Shown here: piece after piece, positions 1 to 8,097 of the stretch | Numbering within the stretch: position 1 is the first letter of the stretch | Layout: the number at the start of each line of letters is the position of its first letter | Virus record (IMG/VR): IMGVR_UViG_3300015024_000006 | Span: 1 to 53,002 of that record | Length of the DNA stretch: 53,002 bases | Reading direction: 5' to 3' (one strand) | Source: a virus | The notes under the pieces: generated by a model | Told to the model about the DNA's origin: nothing | The model's input: only the letters and a program-made list of their open reading frames with translations | The model's database searches: none | Program-made: the position numbers and the translations under genes

Positions 1-270
1 CTCACTGCTGAGATTGAGTACGTTGGCATTGGTCCCTGCTGCTGCTTTCAGAATCGAGGATCGTCCCGCGCCAATGATGAGGCAATTACTCGGCACGAGC
101 AGATCCGCACTGATGATGTAGGTACCGCTTGGAATGAAGACACTACCGCCGCCACTGGCAGCAGTGAGCGCAGCCTGAATGGAGGCGGTATCGTCGGTAG
201 AGCCATTGCCCAGAGCGCCGAACTGTTTGACGTTGCTGTAGTTGGTGGGCACCAATGCGATAAAGGTCAT
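1..270 (-). CDS. Parallel beta-helix (pectate-lyase-like) tail protein, N-terminal part across the contig join
   Basis: N-terminal 90 residues of the gene whose remainder is at 51447-53002; joined through the terminal repeat the protein is 565 residues. The start ATG is at 268-270 behind AGGAGC. Residues about 12-30 read VKQFGALGNGSTDD, followed by ASIQAAL and GGGSVFIPSGTY. This is the typical entry of the Pectate_lyase_3 family of right-handed beta-helix proteins found in phage tailspikes. Role by family: host-surface binding or polysaccharide cleavage at the tail tip. It follows the tail hub gene and precedes the tape measure gene on the map. The two first bases of the window disagree with the repeat copy, probably a contig-end error. 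Confidence 0.85.
   Translation of the reverse strand, partial: MTFIALVPTNYSNVKQFGALGNGSTDDTASIQAALTAASGGGSVFIPSGTYIISADLLVPSNCLIIGAGRSSILKAAAGTNANVLNLSSE
3..128. repeat. Terminal direct repeat, left copy (circular overlap)
   Basis: These 126 bases are identical to 52877-53002. Because the open frame of the beta-helix gene runs through both copies in register, the repeat is best read as assembly overlap of a circular or circularly permuted genome, giving a unit length of 52,874 bp. Confidence 0.95.
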
Positions 271-281
271 GACTGCTGCTC

Positions 282-2651
282 CTAACTATGCGTACCGACG
301 TTGTAGCGTATGGCATCCGCGAGGTAGGGCAGGATCGCCGTGGCCAGCGTGCGACCATCTAACACGAGGTTCACGGGTTGTGTGCTGCCGCCGTTGCTGG
401 CACTGTTCCTGCCACCATTGTTGCCCCCTGCCACACCGCCGCCCCCTGCGATGCTGTTGAGGCGATTATTGGGCGTCACCTGTGCACCCTTTGGCAGATA
501 CACCAGTTCTGGCCCTTTTTCACCAACCATCGCCAGACCCCCAGGAGCATTATCCGTGCCCTCGGCAAAGCCCGCCCAGTTGGCTATGCCCCCGATGCCT
601 GGGATATTGTTCACCGCATTTTTGATGGTATCGCCGATGCGCCCAGCCGCCGATCCGAGTTGCCCGATCAATCCAGAGATACCGTCGATGACATGTTGCA
701 CGATGCCGCGCCCGAAGTTTGCCGCGCCTGCCAGGATACCATCCCAGGTCGATGATATTTTTGTGCCGATGGAAGCAAGCCCCCCCGCGATTTTTCCTGG
801 CAAAGATTCGATCCCATTGACAACATTGATCACCAAATCCGAAACACTCTTGACCGCATTGTCTTTGAATTGTCCCAGTTTTCCGAGGACCGATCCGAGA
901 AAATCCCCGATAGCGCCGAACATTCTACCGATGCCATCTTTCAGGTTGCCAAACCACCCAAGCAGATCACCGATGACACCGATGATATCCCCAAGTGTGC
1001 CAATTAGCCAACCGATGATGGTGATTGCGATATTGAGTGCAGGGCCTACCACGTTTTGCAGCACCCACCCGATCAGACGAAACGCAGGGATGAGGATCGG
1101 TGTGATTTTGCCGATCAGGTTTTCGATCGGCGGGATCAGTTTGGTCATGATGGTTGATGCGATGCTCTCGACGGTCGGCACGACATCGGTTTTGATGACC
1201 TCGGCCAGTGTCCGCAACACGGGTAAAATCGTCTTATCGAACCAGAGGGAGAATTGTTCCGCAGCAGGAATCACATCCTTGATAATGAAGGTGGCGATCG
1301 AGGTGATAGCGGGTACGACATCGGCCTTGATGATCTGTGCCAGTTGTCCCAACATCGGCAGGATATTTTTCACATACCAGTTCCCGAATTGTACTGAGGC
1401 TGGCAAGACGGTCCCCATGATAAAGCTACCCAGTTGCGATAACGCGCCCATTGTCTCGCCTTTGACGACCTGTGCCAACAGCGTCAGCGCTTGGTTTGGT
1501 TTGCTGAGGGCATCAAGGAAACCGCTGAGTGCTGGCATCACATTCGTCGTGAACAGCGTCGCGAGTTGCCCCAAGACGGGAAGCAGCAAGGTGCCAAACT
1601 TGATCGCCAGGGTGCCGACGACCTCTTTGGCTTGATCCAGTTTGAAGTTGAAATCGCCTTGCACATCCGACCAACCGATGATGCTCTTGCCGCCATTTTT
1701 GACCGCATCCCCCACGCTCTTGACGTTTGCCTTGAATTGGTCAAGATGCGTGCCACCCAGATCGAGCATCGCATTGAGGTTCTTCTGCCCACCCGCAATG
1801 GCGATCAAGGCCTTGTTATATTCGAGTGATCCGGCGGGGAATTTCTTCCCCACGGCGTCGGTAATCTCTTGTAGTGTCGCTGGCAAGCTCTCTTTCATAT
1901 CCGCATTGACTTGCTTTGCCGAGAGACCTATCGATTCAAGCGCCTTGCTGGCTGCCGACGTGGGGGATGCGAGACCTTTCAGCATCTGTCCGAGATAGGT
2001 GGCAGCATCCGCAGCAGGGACACCCTCGCCCGTCATCGTCGCCATCGCCCCTTCTACATCGTTCAGGCTCACACCAAAGCTCGATGCGATCGGCAAGACA
2101 TGCGACATCGCGCCTGCCAGATCGTTCATATGCGTCTTGCCATTGGCGACGGTGGCAATCAGACCATTGACCGCTTGTGCTGAGGTAATATTGCTGTCTT
2201 TATAGTCCGTCATCACGGTCGTCATCGCATCAGCGACGGTGCCCAGGTCAGCGACCCCTACTTTGGCTCCGCGTGCGGCATCGCCTAACGCGACGAGTGA
2301 GGCTTTGCCGTGGATGTTGGCACTATCGATGTTATACATACCAGCGATCAATTGCTGTGTCGATGTCCCTGTATCCACCGCCATCTTCAAGACGCCATCG
2401 GAGACCATTTTGAGGTTGCTCTGTGATTCACCCGCGCCTGTGACAAGCGAGGTCATGCCTGCCTGGAAGTCGCCAGCCATCAACACCGATTTGACGCCAG
2501 CGACAATCATCGCCCCGCCAGCCACCAATGCAAACGCGCCAATAGCCGCGCCAGCCGAGGCCACTTGTGCGCCCATTGCGGCAAGTTTGCTCTCAGCTTC
2601 GCCCGTATCGGCTCCTACTTTGACTTGTAACTGCGCAGCATTGACGGGCAT
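282..2651 (-). CDS. Tail tape measure protein
   Basis: 789 residues. It sets tail length and is threaded through the tail tube. The N-terminal region (residues 1-330) is alanine/glycine rich with the TP901/PhageMin_Tail pattern: a hydrophobic segment around residues 33-55, then conserved stretches such as MTTVMTDYK and GVSLNDVEGAMATMTGEG. Residues about 390-590 hold repeated hydrophobic units of the kind VVPAITSIATFI and VVPTVESIAST, and a long hydrophobic stretch (IGWVLQNVVGPALNIAITI). The C-terminus is glycine/asparagine rich. It lies directly after the frameshifted chaperone genes, the standard position. At about 0.15 nm per residue it predicts a tail near 118 nm (inference). Confidence 0.93.
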   Translation of the reverse strand: MPVNAAQLQVKVGADTGEAESKLAAMGAQVASAGAAIGAFALVAGGAMIVAGVKSVLMAGDFQAGMTSLVTGAGESQSNLKMVSDGVLKMAVDTGTSTQQLIAGMYNIDSANIHGKASLVALGDAARGAKVGVADLGTVADAMTTVMTDYKDSNITSAQAVNGLIATVANGKTHMNDLAGAMSHVLPIASSFGVSLNDVEGAMATMTGEGVPAADAATYLGQMLKGLASPTSAASKALESIGLSAKQVNADMKESLPATLQEITDAVGKKFPAGSLEYNKALIAIAGGQKNLNAMLDLGGTHLDQFKANVKSVGDAVKNGGKSIIGWSDVQGDFNFKLDQAKEVVGTLAIKFGTLLLPVLGQLATLFTTNVMPALSGFLDALSKPNQALTLLAQVVKGETMGALSQLGSFIMGTVLPASVQFGNWYVKNILPMLGQLAQIIKADVVPAITSIATFIIKDVIPAAEQFSLWFDKTILPVLRTLAEVIKTDVVPTVESIASTIMTKLIPPIENLIGKITPILIPAFRLIGWVLQNVVGPALNIAITIIGWLIGTLGDIIGVIGDLLGWFGNLKDGIGRMFGAIGDFLGSVLGKLGQFKDNAVKSVSDLVINVVNGIESLPGKIAGGLASIGTKISSTWDGILAGAANFGRGIVQHVIDGISGLIGQLGSAAGRIGDTIKNAVNNIPGIGGIANWAGFAEGTDNAPGGLAMVGEKGPELVYLPKGAQVTPNNRLNSIAGGGGVAGGNNGGRNSASNGGSTQPVNLVLDGRTLATAILPYLADAIRYNVGTHS

Positions 2652-2663
2652 GATATGTCCCTC

Positions 2664-3241
2664 TCAGGTCTGCTTATTTTTGATGTCGTCGGCTTGTGCT
2701 TCGGCAGATGCGGCGATCACGGCTTTGTCACGCCACCAGACCGACTGCGCCATGAGATCCCAGGGGGCCACGCCTAAGTATTTGGCGGCTTGCATCAGGC
2801 TATACCAGTCAGGACACCATGCGGTCGCTGTCTCTTCGCCTAATACCAACCAGCGACGCAAGGCGACTAGCTCTGGGTCTGGGCCGTCGCTGGCCTCTTC
2901 GCGTTTGGGCGTACATCTCGCACGATCGCGCCGTAGATCTCGCCGCGCAACACCATCGGCAATTGGCTGATCCGTTCGACCGTCAATGGTACGGCGATCG
3001 TCTCTTCCGCATCTTCGTAGAAGTCCCAGGATGCCACCACATCGACGATCGCCGTATCGAGTGCGGCTAGGGCGTCTTTGGTGGCTTGGGTCGTCTTGGC
3101 ATCATCGAACGTAGAGCCGATCAACATCCGATCTTGGGTGATCAGCGCGGGATGATAGACGATATTGAGGCTGCCGGTGTCGCCAAAGTCCATCGTGACG
3201 GTAGCGAGATTCGTGACCATCTTGGCAAAGCTGAGTGGCAT
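2664..3241 (-). CDS. Tail assembly chaperone, long -1 frameshift product (gpGT-like)
   Basis: The frame-0 gene (2867-3241) and the open frame at 2664-2903 lie in -1 relation, and the -1 frame is open well upstream of the overlap. A canonical slippery heptamer C CCA AAC sits in the correct phase on the minus strand at 2909-2903. Slippage there gives a product of 113 + 79 = 192 residues whose second part contains QAAKYLGVAPWDLM and QSVWWRDKA. Lambda-like phages use this arrangement for gpG/gpGT chaperones that bind tape measure and tube proteins. The downstream frame has only a TTG (2861) as a possible independent start and no clear ribosome site, which supports frameshifting. Confidence 0.85.
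2867..3241 (-). CDS. Tail assembly chaperone, short form (gpG-like)
   Basis: 124 residues ending in TAG at 2867-2869. Acidic, with no membrane segment. It lies between the tail tube gene and the tape measure gene, the invariant place for the first tail assembly chaperone. The stretch PLTVERISQLPMVLRGEIYGAI resembles the C-terminal part of such chaperones. Most ribosomes should make this form; the rest shift at 2903-2909 to make the longer protein. Assignment rests on position and the frameshift more than on sequence similarity. Confidence 0.85.
   Translation of the reverse strand: MPLSFAKMVTNLATVTMDFGDTGSLNIVYHPALITQDRMLIGSTFDDAKTTQATKDALAALDTAIVDVVASWDFYEDAEETIAVPLTVERISQLPMVLRGEIYGAIVRDVRPNAKRPATAQTQS
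2903..2909 (-). promoter_or_regulatory. -1 programmed ribosomal frameshift slippery site CCCAAAC
   Basis: On the minus strand the zero-frame codons are CGC CCA AAC GCG, so C CCA AAC fits X XXY YYZ exactly; after slipping the tRNAs re-pair on CCC AAA. It sits about 35 nt before the zero-frame stop. Confidence 0.88.
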
Positions 3242-3275
3242 CGTGTGTGCTCCTAAGTTGAAATAGAATCGTTGG

Positions 3276-4292
3276 CTAGAGTGATGCGATCAGGTTCGTT
3301 ACCGTGACCATCTGTGATTTGCCCCATGTGTTGTCTTCGACGATGGTGCATTCCCATTCGATAGCGAAAACGCCTTGATCGTCAGCAAACTTTGTCGGCT
3401 TGCCCACTTTGATCGCCATATCGTGTTGGAAGACGTTGTACACCGTGCCTGGGCCATCGGCAGCGATCGCATTGCCTTGCGCATTGGCTCTCAGGTAATA
3501 GGTGACGCCACTTTGTAGGTAGCCCAAGAGCGCCATGCCTTGCGCGTCGGCTTCCAGTTTCAGCTTGAATTTGCTGGCAGGGACCGTATCGACATGCGCG
3601 GCCCATGATGCGTTGGTACGGTTGAACACCCAGAGCGGGCTATACACGCCAGCAACCGCAAAGTCGATCGAGAGCGCACGCAATAACTGTGTGGTGCCTA
3701 GCGCTGCCGCTGATGAGTCAAGATAGAGGTTCAAATGCTTCGAGACGATCGGCGCTATGGGGACCGCGACGGGGGATGCGGTGAGGGTGATCGCGTCTTG
3801 CAAGGGTTGCGCGATCATCTTCGTGCCATTCAGCGTGATATCGGTACGGGTGCCTTTGTACCCAAAATCGGTAAAGAGGCCGTAGGCAAGGCTGTGTGCG
3901 CGTACCGCGTCGCCTTGCTCGATCGAGAGCGTTTGAGGCACGATCGATCCAGTGATCGGCGGCGTAAATATCCAGTCTTTCGCGGTGACAGACGTACCAT
4001 GCGCGACAGGAGAAGCAGCGCCAAAGACACCGCCAAGCGGATAGATCACGCCGTTATAATCCATGTTCCCAGAGACATCGACTGACGACCATTCTTTGTT
4101 TTCCTCTTGGGTGCTCGGATACTTTCTGCCAGTTCCGCGATAAAAATTAACATCGGCATCGATACCGATGTCAAAGCTGAACATCTCTAACAGCTTGGTA
4201 CAGGCAACTTTCGTGCCCAATGCGGTCAAGCTCTCAGCACCTACGGCTATATGCTGATTGACGGTGGTTCTCTCTGCTGTCCATGTTGGCAT
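3276..4292 (-). CDS. Major tail tube protein
   Basis: 338 residues, start behind a strong AGGAGG. Polymerises into the tail tube around the tape measure. The sequence is beta-rich without membrane segments: an N-terminal IAVGAESLTALGTKVACTKL, a central stretch of short alternating segments, and a C-terminal FAIEWECTIVEDNTWGKSQMVTVTN typical of siphovirus tube proteins (a long version, likely with an extra domain in the middle). Position between the tail terminator and the chaperones agrees. Confidence 0.85.
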   Translation of the reverse strand: MPTWTAERTTVNQHIAVGAESLTALGTKVACTKLLEMFSFDIGIDADVNFYRGTGRKYPSTQEENKEWSSVDVSGNMDYNGVIYPLGGVFGAASPVAHGTSVTAKDWIFTPPITGSIVPQTLSIEQGDAVRAHSLAYGLFTDFGYKGTRTDITLNGTKMIAQPLQDAITLTASPVAVPIAPIVSKHLNLYLDSSAAALGTTQLLRALSIDFAVAGVYSPLWVFNRTNASWAAHVDTVPASKFKLKLEADAQGMALLGYLQSGVTYYLRANAQGNAIAADGPGTVYNVFQHDMAIKVGKPTKFADDQGVFAIEWECTIVEDNTWGKSQMVTVTNLIASL

Positions 4293-4304
4293 GATAGCTG
4301 CCTC

Positions 4305-4724
4305 CTATGATCCTTGTAATTGAATGCGGTACATGCCGCCCAGATGCGACCATGCGACGCCGTTGATCAGTTCGCTCATGGCAATCGTTTGCTCACGATA
4401 GCAGGCCAGCACACCGCCAGATGCCAGGGTCAATGGTCCTACACGGCCTAGCAGTGCATCGATGCGGTCAGCAATGACCACCAACACCGCATACTGTGCT
4501 GAGGGACCGATTGCCTTTACTTGCACGAGCAAATTGACGAACAAGCGTTTGACGTTCATGGTCAGGACATCCGTACCCGCTTGTTGCAGATAGAGTGCAT
4601 ACGGTGTATTCGTGCCAAGGTCTGCAAAGCCTTGCCACACCCCGCCCGTCGCTGCCGTGGTCAATGCGGTATCAGCTTTGAGAGTGGTGTTAATCCACTG
4701 GAACGCTTGCGCGATCTCTGCCAC
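4305..4724 (-). CDS. Tail terminator (tail completion) protein
   Basis: 139 residues. Caps the tail tube and joins it to the head. The pattern (helical N-terminus with INTTLKADTALTTAA, then LYLQQAGTDVLTMNVKRLFVNLLVQVKAIG and a C-terminal RIQLQGS strand) is that of the DUF3168/lambda gpU type. It abuts the gp10-like gene upstream (start and stop overlap at 4724) and precedes the tube gene. Confidence 0.75.
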   Translation of the reverse strand: MAEIAQAFQWINTTLKADTALTTAATGGVWQGFADLGTNTPYALYLQQAGTDVLTMNVKRLFVNLLVQVKAIGPSAQYAVLVVIADRIDALLGRVGPLTLASGGVLACYREQTIAMSELINGVAWSHLGGMYRIQLQGS

Positions 4725-5113
4725 TAGCGGATACCCCCAAAGTGCGATTCGAGTGCGCCCATTGCTGCCATGAATCCCTCACGACAGGCTTCTAATGCAG
4801 GGATGAGGAACGGGTGCGCGGCCATCTTGTGGGTACCGTACTCTAAAAACACCCCGTAATTTGCTCCCACTGCCACATACGCCGTGTGGTCATTTTCGAC
4901 AGCGGGGATCGGTGGTAGCAGATGTTGACCGCCGCCGCCATAGTCGCTGCTTTCGCTTGTGACCGCATAGGTTGATGCAGCCATGTTGCCCGTGTCCACT
5001 GCCGCCCGATTCTTGGCCTCTGCCTCGATATCGAACGCCGTTTTACGCACGATCTCGCCGGTGGTTGTATGCAGCATAGCGACGATTTGAGGGAAGTGAT
5101 TGAAGCTCAACAT
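4724..5113 (-). CDS. HK97 gp10-like head-tail connector protein
   Basis: 129 residues from the ATG at 5113, which overlaps the previous stop as TGATG; an in-frame ATG 24 nt upstream is possible but less natural. Signature stretch VDTGNMAASTYAV followed by YGVFLEYGTHKMAAHPFLIPALE is diagnostic of the HK97-gp10 family of neck/tail connector proteins. Confidence 0.88.
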   Translation of the reverse strand: MLSFNHFPQIVAMLHTTTGEIVRKTAFDIEAEAKNRAAVDTGNMAASTYAVTSESSDYGGGGQHLLPPIPAVENDHTAYVAVGANYGVFLEYGTHKMAAHPFLIPALEACREGFMAAMGALESHFGGIR

Positions 5114-5469
5114 CAGACAATCACCGTCATCAAGCACTCAGTCGAAAACGAATAGCTATCCGCATTGATGATGTTTTGTACGAGCCAGGTATGGGCATCG
5201 TAGAGGATGCGATCGGATTCCTTGATATCCGTGGTCTGGGCAAATCGCATCATCACCGCCCATTGCGCCCCGATGACATCCGCATAGGTGGTCAATTGCG
5301 TGGCTGAGGGCTGAAAGACATTGACCTTGGGGGTGCTAATTGGCCCCCACGCTTCCGTGCTATGCCCATAGCCATCGGGTGTCACACTCTTGCGTTGTAC
5401 CGTGATCGTGACATCGAATGACCCGATGACCACGGCTTGCATCGCGGCGATTTCATTGGCTGACAACAT
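5113..5469 (-). CDS. Head closure / head-tail adaptor protein
   Basis: 118 residues. The fold is predicted mostly beta: SFDVTITVQRKSVTPDGYGH then DADRILYDAHTWLVQNI-like strands, as in SPP1 gp16-type stoppers that close the filled head. Start overlaps the end of the upstream connector gene by 17 nt, and its stop overlaps the downstream start, so translation is probably coupled. Similarity is by pattern and position only. Confidence 0.72.
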   Translation of the reverse strand: MLSANEIAAMQAVVIGSFDVTITVQRKSVTPDGYGHSTEAWGPISTPKVNVFQPSATQLTTYADVIGAQWAVMMRFAQTTDIKESDRILYDAHTWLVQNIINADSYSFSTECLMTVIV

Positions 5470-6070
5470 CGCCTAATCCCCCTAGTTCTAGTGATACGGC
5501 GTCATTGGCGCGTGCAATATCATTACGGCGGATATGCGTTGATCGTGGCATCGACTGGGCGCGATGATTGTCGGCTAGTCGCTGCATATTCGGGATGATC
5601 TGACCACGTGAAAAGGATTGACGATCGCTCACGAAATTATAGGCAGTGGTTGCGAGACCAGCCGCCCATTGCTCCAAGAGATCAGCAGCAGCGCCGTGGC
5701 AGTCGTAGAACTTGCCCGTAATCCAGACTGGGGGATATTGGCCCCCTGGCTGCCCATTCGAGAACTGCCAATGTCCCGTTATTGGCTCTGACAAGGTAGC
5801 CGTCAGTGGGGAATAATCCCCCCACTGCAAGACATAATCATCTTCCCAGTTTTCGATCCCCAGGCTGTAGTAATCCGCATAATTGTAGATACCACTTGTG
5901 CCGATGGTGACTTCAGGACGGAGCGATCCGTACCGAATGACATGCCTTTGCAGGTCCAATTCGTCTTGGATATCCTGATCGGCAAAGTATTCGCTGGCTC
6001 CCGCTTTGTCACCAATGTAGCGACGGGTACGGGTGATGAGCGCTGCCATGCTGATACGGACCACTGCCAT
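5453..6070 (-). CDS. Head-tail connector (neck) protein
   Basis: 205 residues. N-terminal helical part with ALITRTRRYIGDKAG and SEYFADQDIQDELD resembles the gp15/gp6-type adaptor that docks on the portal (these often begin with a short helix followed by 'W/F-x-D-x-E-L/I'). C-terminus contains SRGQIIPNMQRLADNHRAQS. It comes directly after the coat gene and before the head closure gene, as expected. Confidence 0.72.
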   Translation of the reverse strand: MAVVRISMAALITRTRRYIGDKAGASEYFADQDIQDELDLQRHVIRYGSLRPEVTIGTSGIYNYADYYSLGIENWEDDYVLQWGDYSPLTATLSEPITGHWQFSNGQPGGQYPPVWITGKFYDCHGAAADLLEQWAAGLATTAYNFVSDRQSFSRGQIIPNMQRLADNHRAQSMPRSTHIRRNDIARANDAVSLELGGLGDVVSQ

Positions 6071-6091
6071 ACTGAAACCGCCTTCTTTTGA

Positions 6092-7303
6092 CTAGCTGAG
6101 CATCGTGACAGACAGCGATGGGCGAAGCGGCGTGAAACCGTACAAAATATCGAACGCGACATACTCAGCACGATATTGGATGCTGTATTGTTTCAGGACG
6201 CGCAGGGCAATACCGCTCTCGACATCCACGATGGTCGCGGTTGCGACACCACTGCCAGCAGGGACTTCGCTGAATGGTCGCATCGCCATAATGAACGCCG
6301 ATTTGTGCGCAGCGACGTTGTATGTGGCCAGGGTGCCAGATGTGCCAGCGGCAACGGTAGCCGTGCCACCTGTCAGAGCAGCGACGTTGAGGACGATCAC
6401 CGCATTGAGGGCGGCAGCGACACCCAGGAAGGTGATCACGTAGGATGTGCCAGCGGTACCAGTGACGGCGACATTCGCGGCGATTCCAACGGAGGACAGT
6501 CCCTGCAATGCGGTCGCGAGGGTTGCGGTCGCCACGTTGAATGCCTGGGCGGCGGTCGTCTGACCGCCGATCGTGACCGTAAATGTACCGCCCGTCGCGG
6601 TAGACGTGATGGTCTGGACGTTGTTATAGTTGCTGTTGATATCAACGAACTGGGACATGTAGGGCTTGAATCCTGCAAGGTTCTGCGCGAGCTGGCCTTC
6701 TTGCAAGTCCTGTGCTGCGCTGTAGGCGAAATACTGCGCGAGGATCGGATCGGTGATGAGCGAGATTTCGTCTTTGGTGCTGAACACGGCAAATCGATCG
6801 GTCTGTGGCGCTTTGAGGGCGTTCAGTTTCTGGCGTGCATTGAACAGCATCTGCCCAACAAGGTTGGTGCCTGGGATGCCGACGGTGCCTCCCGTGGATG
6901 ACTTGATCATGCCGAACAGGTCATTCTCGAGCTTCTCCACCAATGCGACGATCGCGGGTTGGATGTAGCGCATCATCACGTCAGTGGATGCCTGCGCTTG
7001 TGCGAAATCTTCGAGCAGGAAGTCAACCGTTTGATGCTGACTCAGGGTGAGCGGAACGGATGCGCCGCCTGCTGGCGTCTGCACAACCGCAACCGAGTTG
7101 ATCGCTTTGGCTTGCGCCGTGAACGTACCAGGGTACGGGATGTTCAATTGCTTCCCTTTCCATCCCGCTTCTCCCATGTCGGTATCTGTGGTGATGAGCT
7201 TGGCAAGGCGGATCAGGTTCCGCAGGATCGGGAGTGCTTCGGCTGCCCAGACTTGCGGGAGGAAGCCGGAAGCATCGAGGATCACATTCGTAATATCTGC
7301 CAT
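6092..7303 (-). CDS. Major capsid protein with an inserted beta domain
   Basis: 403 residues, start behind AAGGA. Flanks resemble the P22-type/HK97-fold coat proteins: residues 15-60 PQVWAAEALPILRNLIRLAKLI and GKQLNIPYPG, then SQHQTVDFLLEDFAQAQA, and a C-terminal VESGIALRVLKQYSIQYRAEY. Between about residues 230 and 325 there is a low-charge, Thr/Ala/Val-rich block (GGTFTVTIGGQTTAA ... LQGLSSVGIAANVAVTG) that looks like an immunoglobulin-like decoration domain of a type seen in many phage structural proteins. It is preceded by the scaffold gene. The insert is probably displayed on the capsid surface (inference). Confidence 0.88.
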   Translation of the reverse strand: MADITNVILDASGFLPQVWAAEALPILRNLIRLAKLITTDTDMGEAGWKGKQLNIPYPGTFTAQAKAINSVAVVQTPAGGASVPLTLSQHQTVDFLLEDFAQAQASTDVMMRYIQPAIVALVEKLENDLFGMIKSSTGGTVGIPGTNLVGQMLFNARQKLNALKAPQTDRFAVFSTKDEISLITDPILAQYFAYSAAQDLQEGQLAQNLAGFKPYMSQFVDINSNYNNVQTITSTATGGTFTVTIGGQTTAAQAFNVATATLATALQGLSSVGIAANVAVTGTAGTSYVITFLGVAAALNAVIVLNVAALTGGTATVAAGTSGTLATYNVAAHKSAFIMAMRPFSEVPAGSGVATATIVDVESGIALRVLKQYSIQYRAEYVAFDILYGFTPLRPSLSVTMLS

Positions 7304-7340
7304 GATTTATTCCTTTTGATAGCAGATATTACTGCTACCT

Positions 7341-8039
7341 TTAGTTGCTGATGATTTTGAGCTTGCCCTCACGGGCCATCTGGATGCGCTTGGCTTGCCC
7401 TATCATGGGATCTTTGCCCATGGCGTTATATTGCTCATAGGTGACTTCTAACACGCCGCTCCCCGCAATGGCGCGCCCTGGGTTGGTTGCGCCTGGGTTG
7501 GCTGCACGTGGCGGGGTGGCATCTGGTTGCTTCAAGAGATACGGCTTGGCAGTTGCAAGATCAGACAGCGCTTTATCCAGGTTGGTCGGCTGCCCATCGG
7601 CGTCGTAGTCGATTTTGCCAGTGAGCAGGCCGATCGCGTCTTGATGATCGACAAAACCGAGTTGCAAAGCGCGGATCTGGATGTCCCGTGCGACCAATTG
7701 GCTCTGATGCTCTTTGATGCGCAATTCGGCGGCGTCTGCCCGTTTTGTGGCTTTCTCGATCTCACTCAGCTTGGCGATATCCGCATCGGCTTGGGCTTTC
7801 TCGAAGAGGTCCAATTTCTTGCGGCGATCGATGCTCTCGATACGAGTAGATTTCAAGGCGGCATCACGGTCGGCTAATTGCGCCATGAGCTCAGAGACCG
7901 TTGGAAGGGGTGTTGCGGGTGTGGGGTGTTCTGTGGGGGTCGTAGGCGTCACGCCTAGAGTAACAGGGGTTGCAGGCGTCTCGCCTGTCGTGGTAGTTCC
8001 TGGCGTCGCACCAACAACTACGTTTGCATTCGGTAGCAT
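7341..8039 (-). CDS. Capsid scaffolding protein
   Basis: 232 residues. Pro/Thr-rich N-terminus (residues 10-45), charged coiled-coil centre (about 55-115, e.g. AQLADRDAALKSTRIESIDRR), then NLDKALSDLATAKPYLLK, a stretch common in GP20-type scaffolds, and a basic C-terminus (AKRIQMAREGKLKI) of the sort that binds coat protein. Lies immediately before the coat gene. Confidence 0.83.
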   Translation of the reverse strand: MLPNANVVVGATPGTTTTGETPATPVTLGVTPTTPTEHPTPATPLPTVSELMAQLADRDAALKSTRIESIDRRKKLDLFEKAQADADIAKLSEIEKATKRADAAELRIKEHQSQLVARDIQIRALQLGFVDHQDAIGLLTGKIDYDADGQPTNLDKALSDLATAKPYLLKQPDATPPRAANPGATNPGRAIAGSGVLEVTYEQYNAMGKDPMIGQAKRIQMAREGKLKIISN

Positions 8040-8097
8040 TGTAACATCTCCATACTCACTATGTCAAGTGATTTCTTTATTCTGGCTTTGATTATCG

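Noticed and set aside
3-128. Physical direct terminal repeat of a linear genome
   Set aside because: The repeat lies inside a gene that reads through it, and its length resembles an assembler overlap; circular permutation is simpler.
340-1635. 431-residue plus-strand frame under the tape measure gene
   Set aside because: Antisense shadow of a long gene with biased composition; no start signals and no domain.
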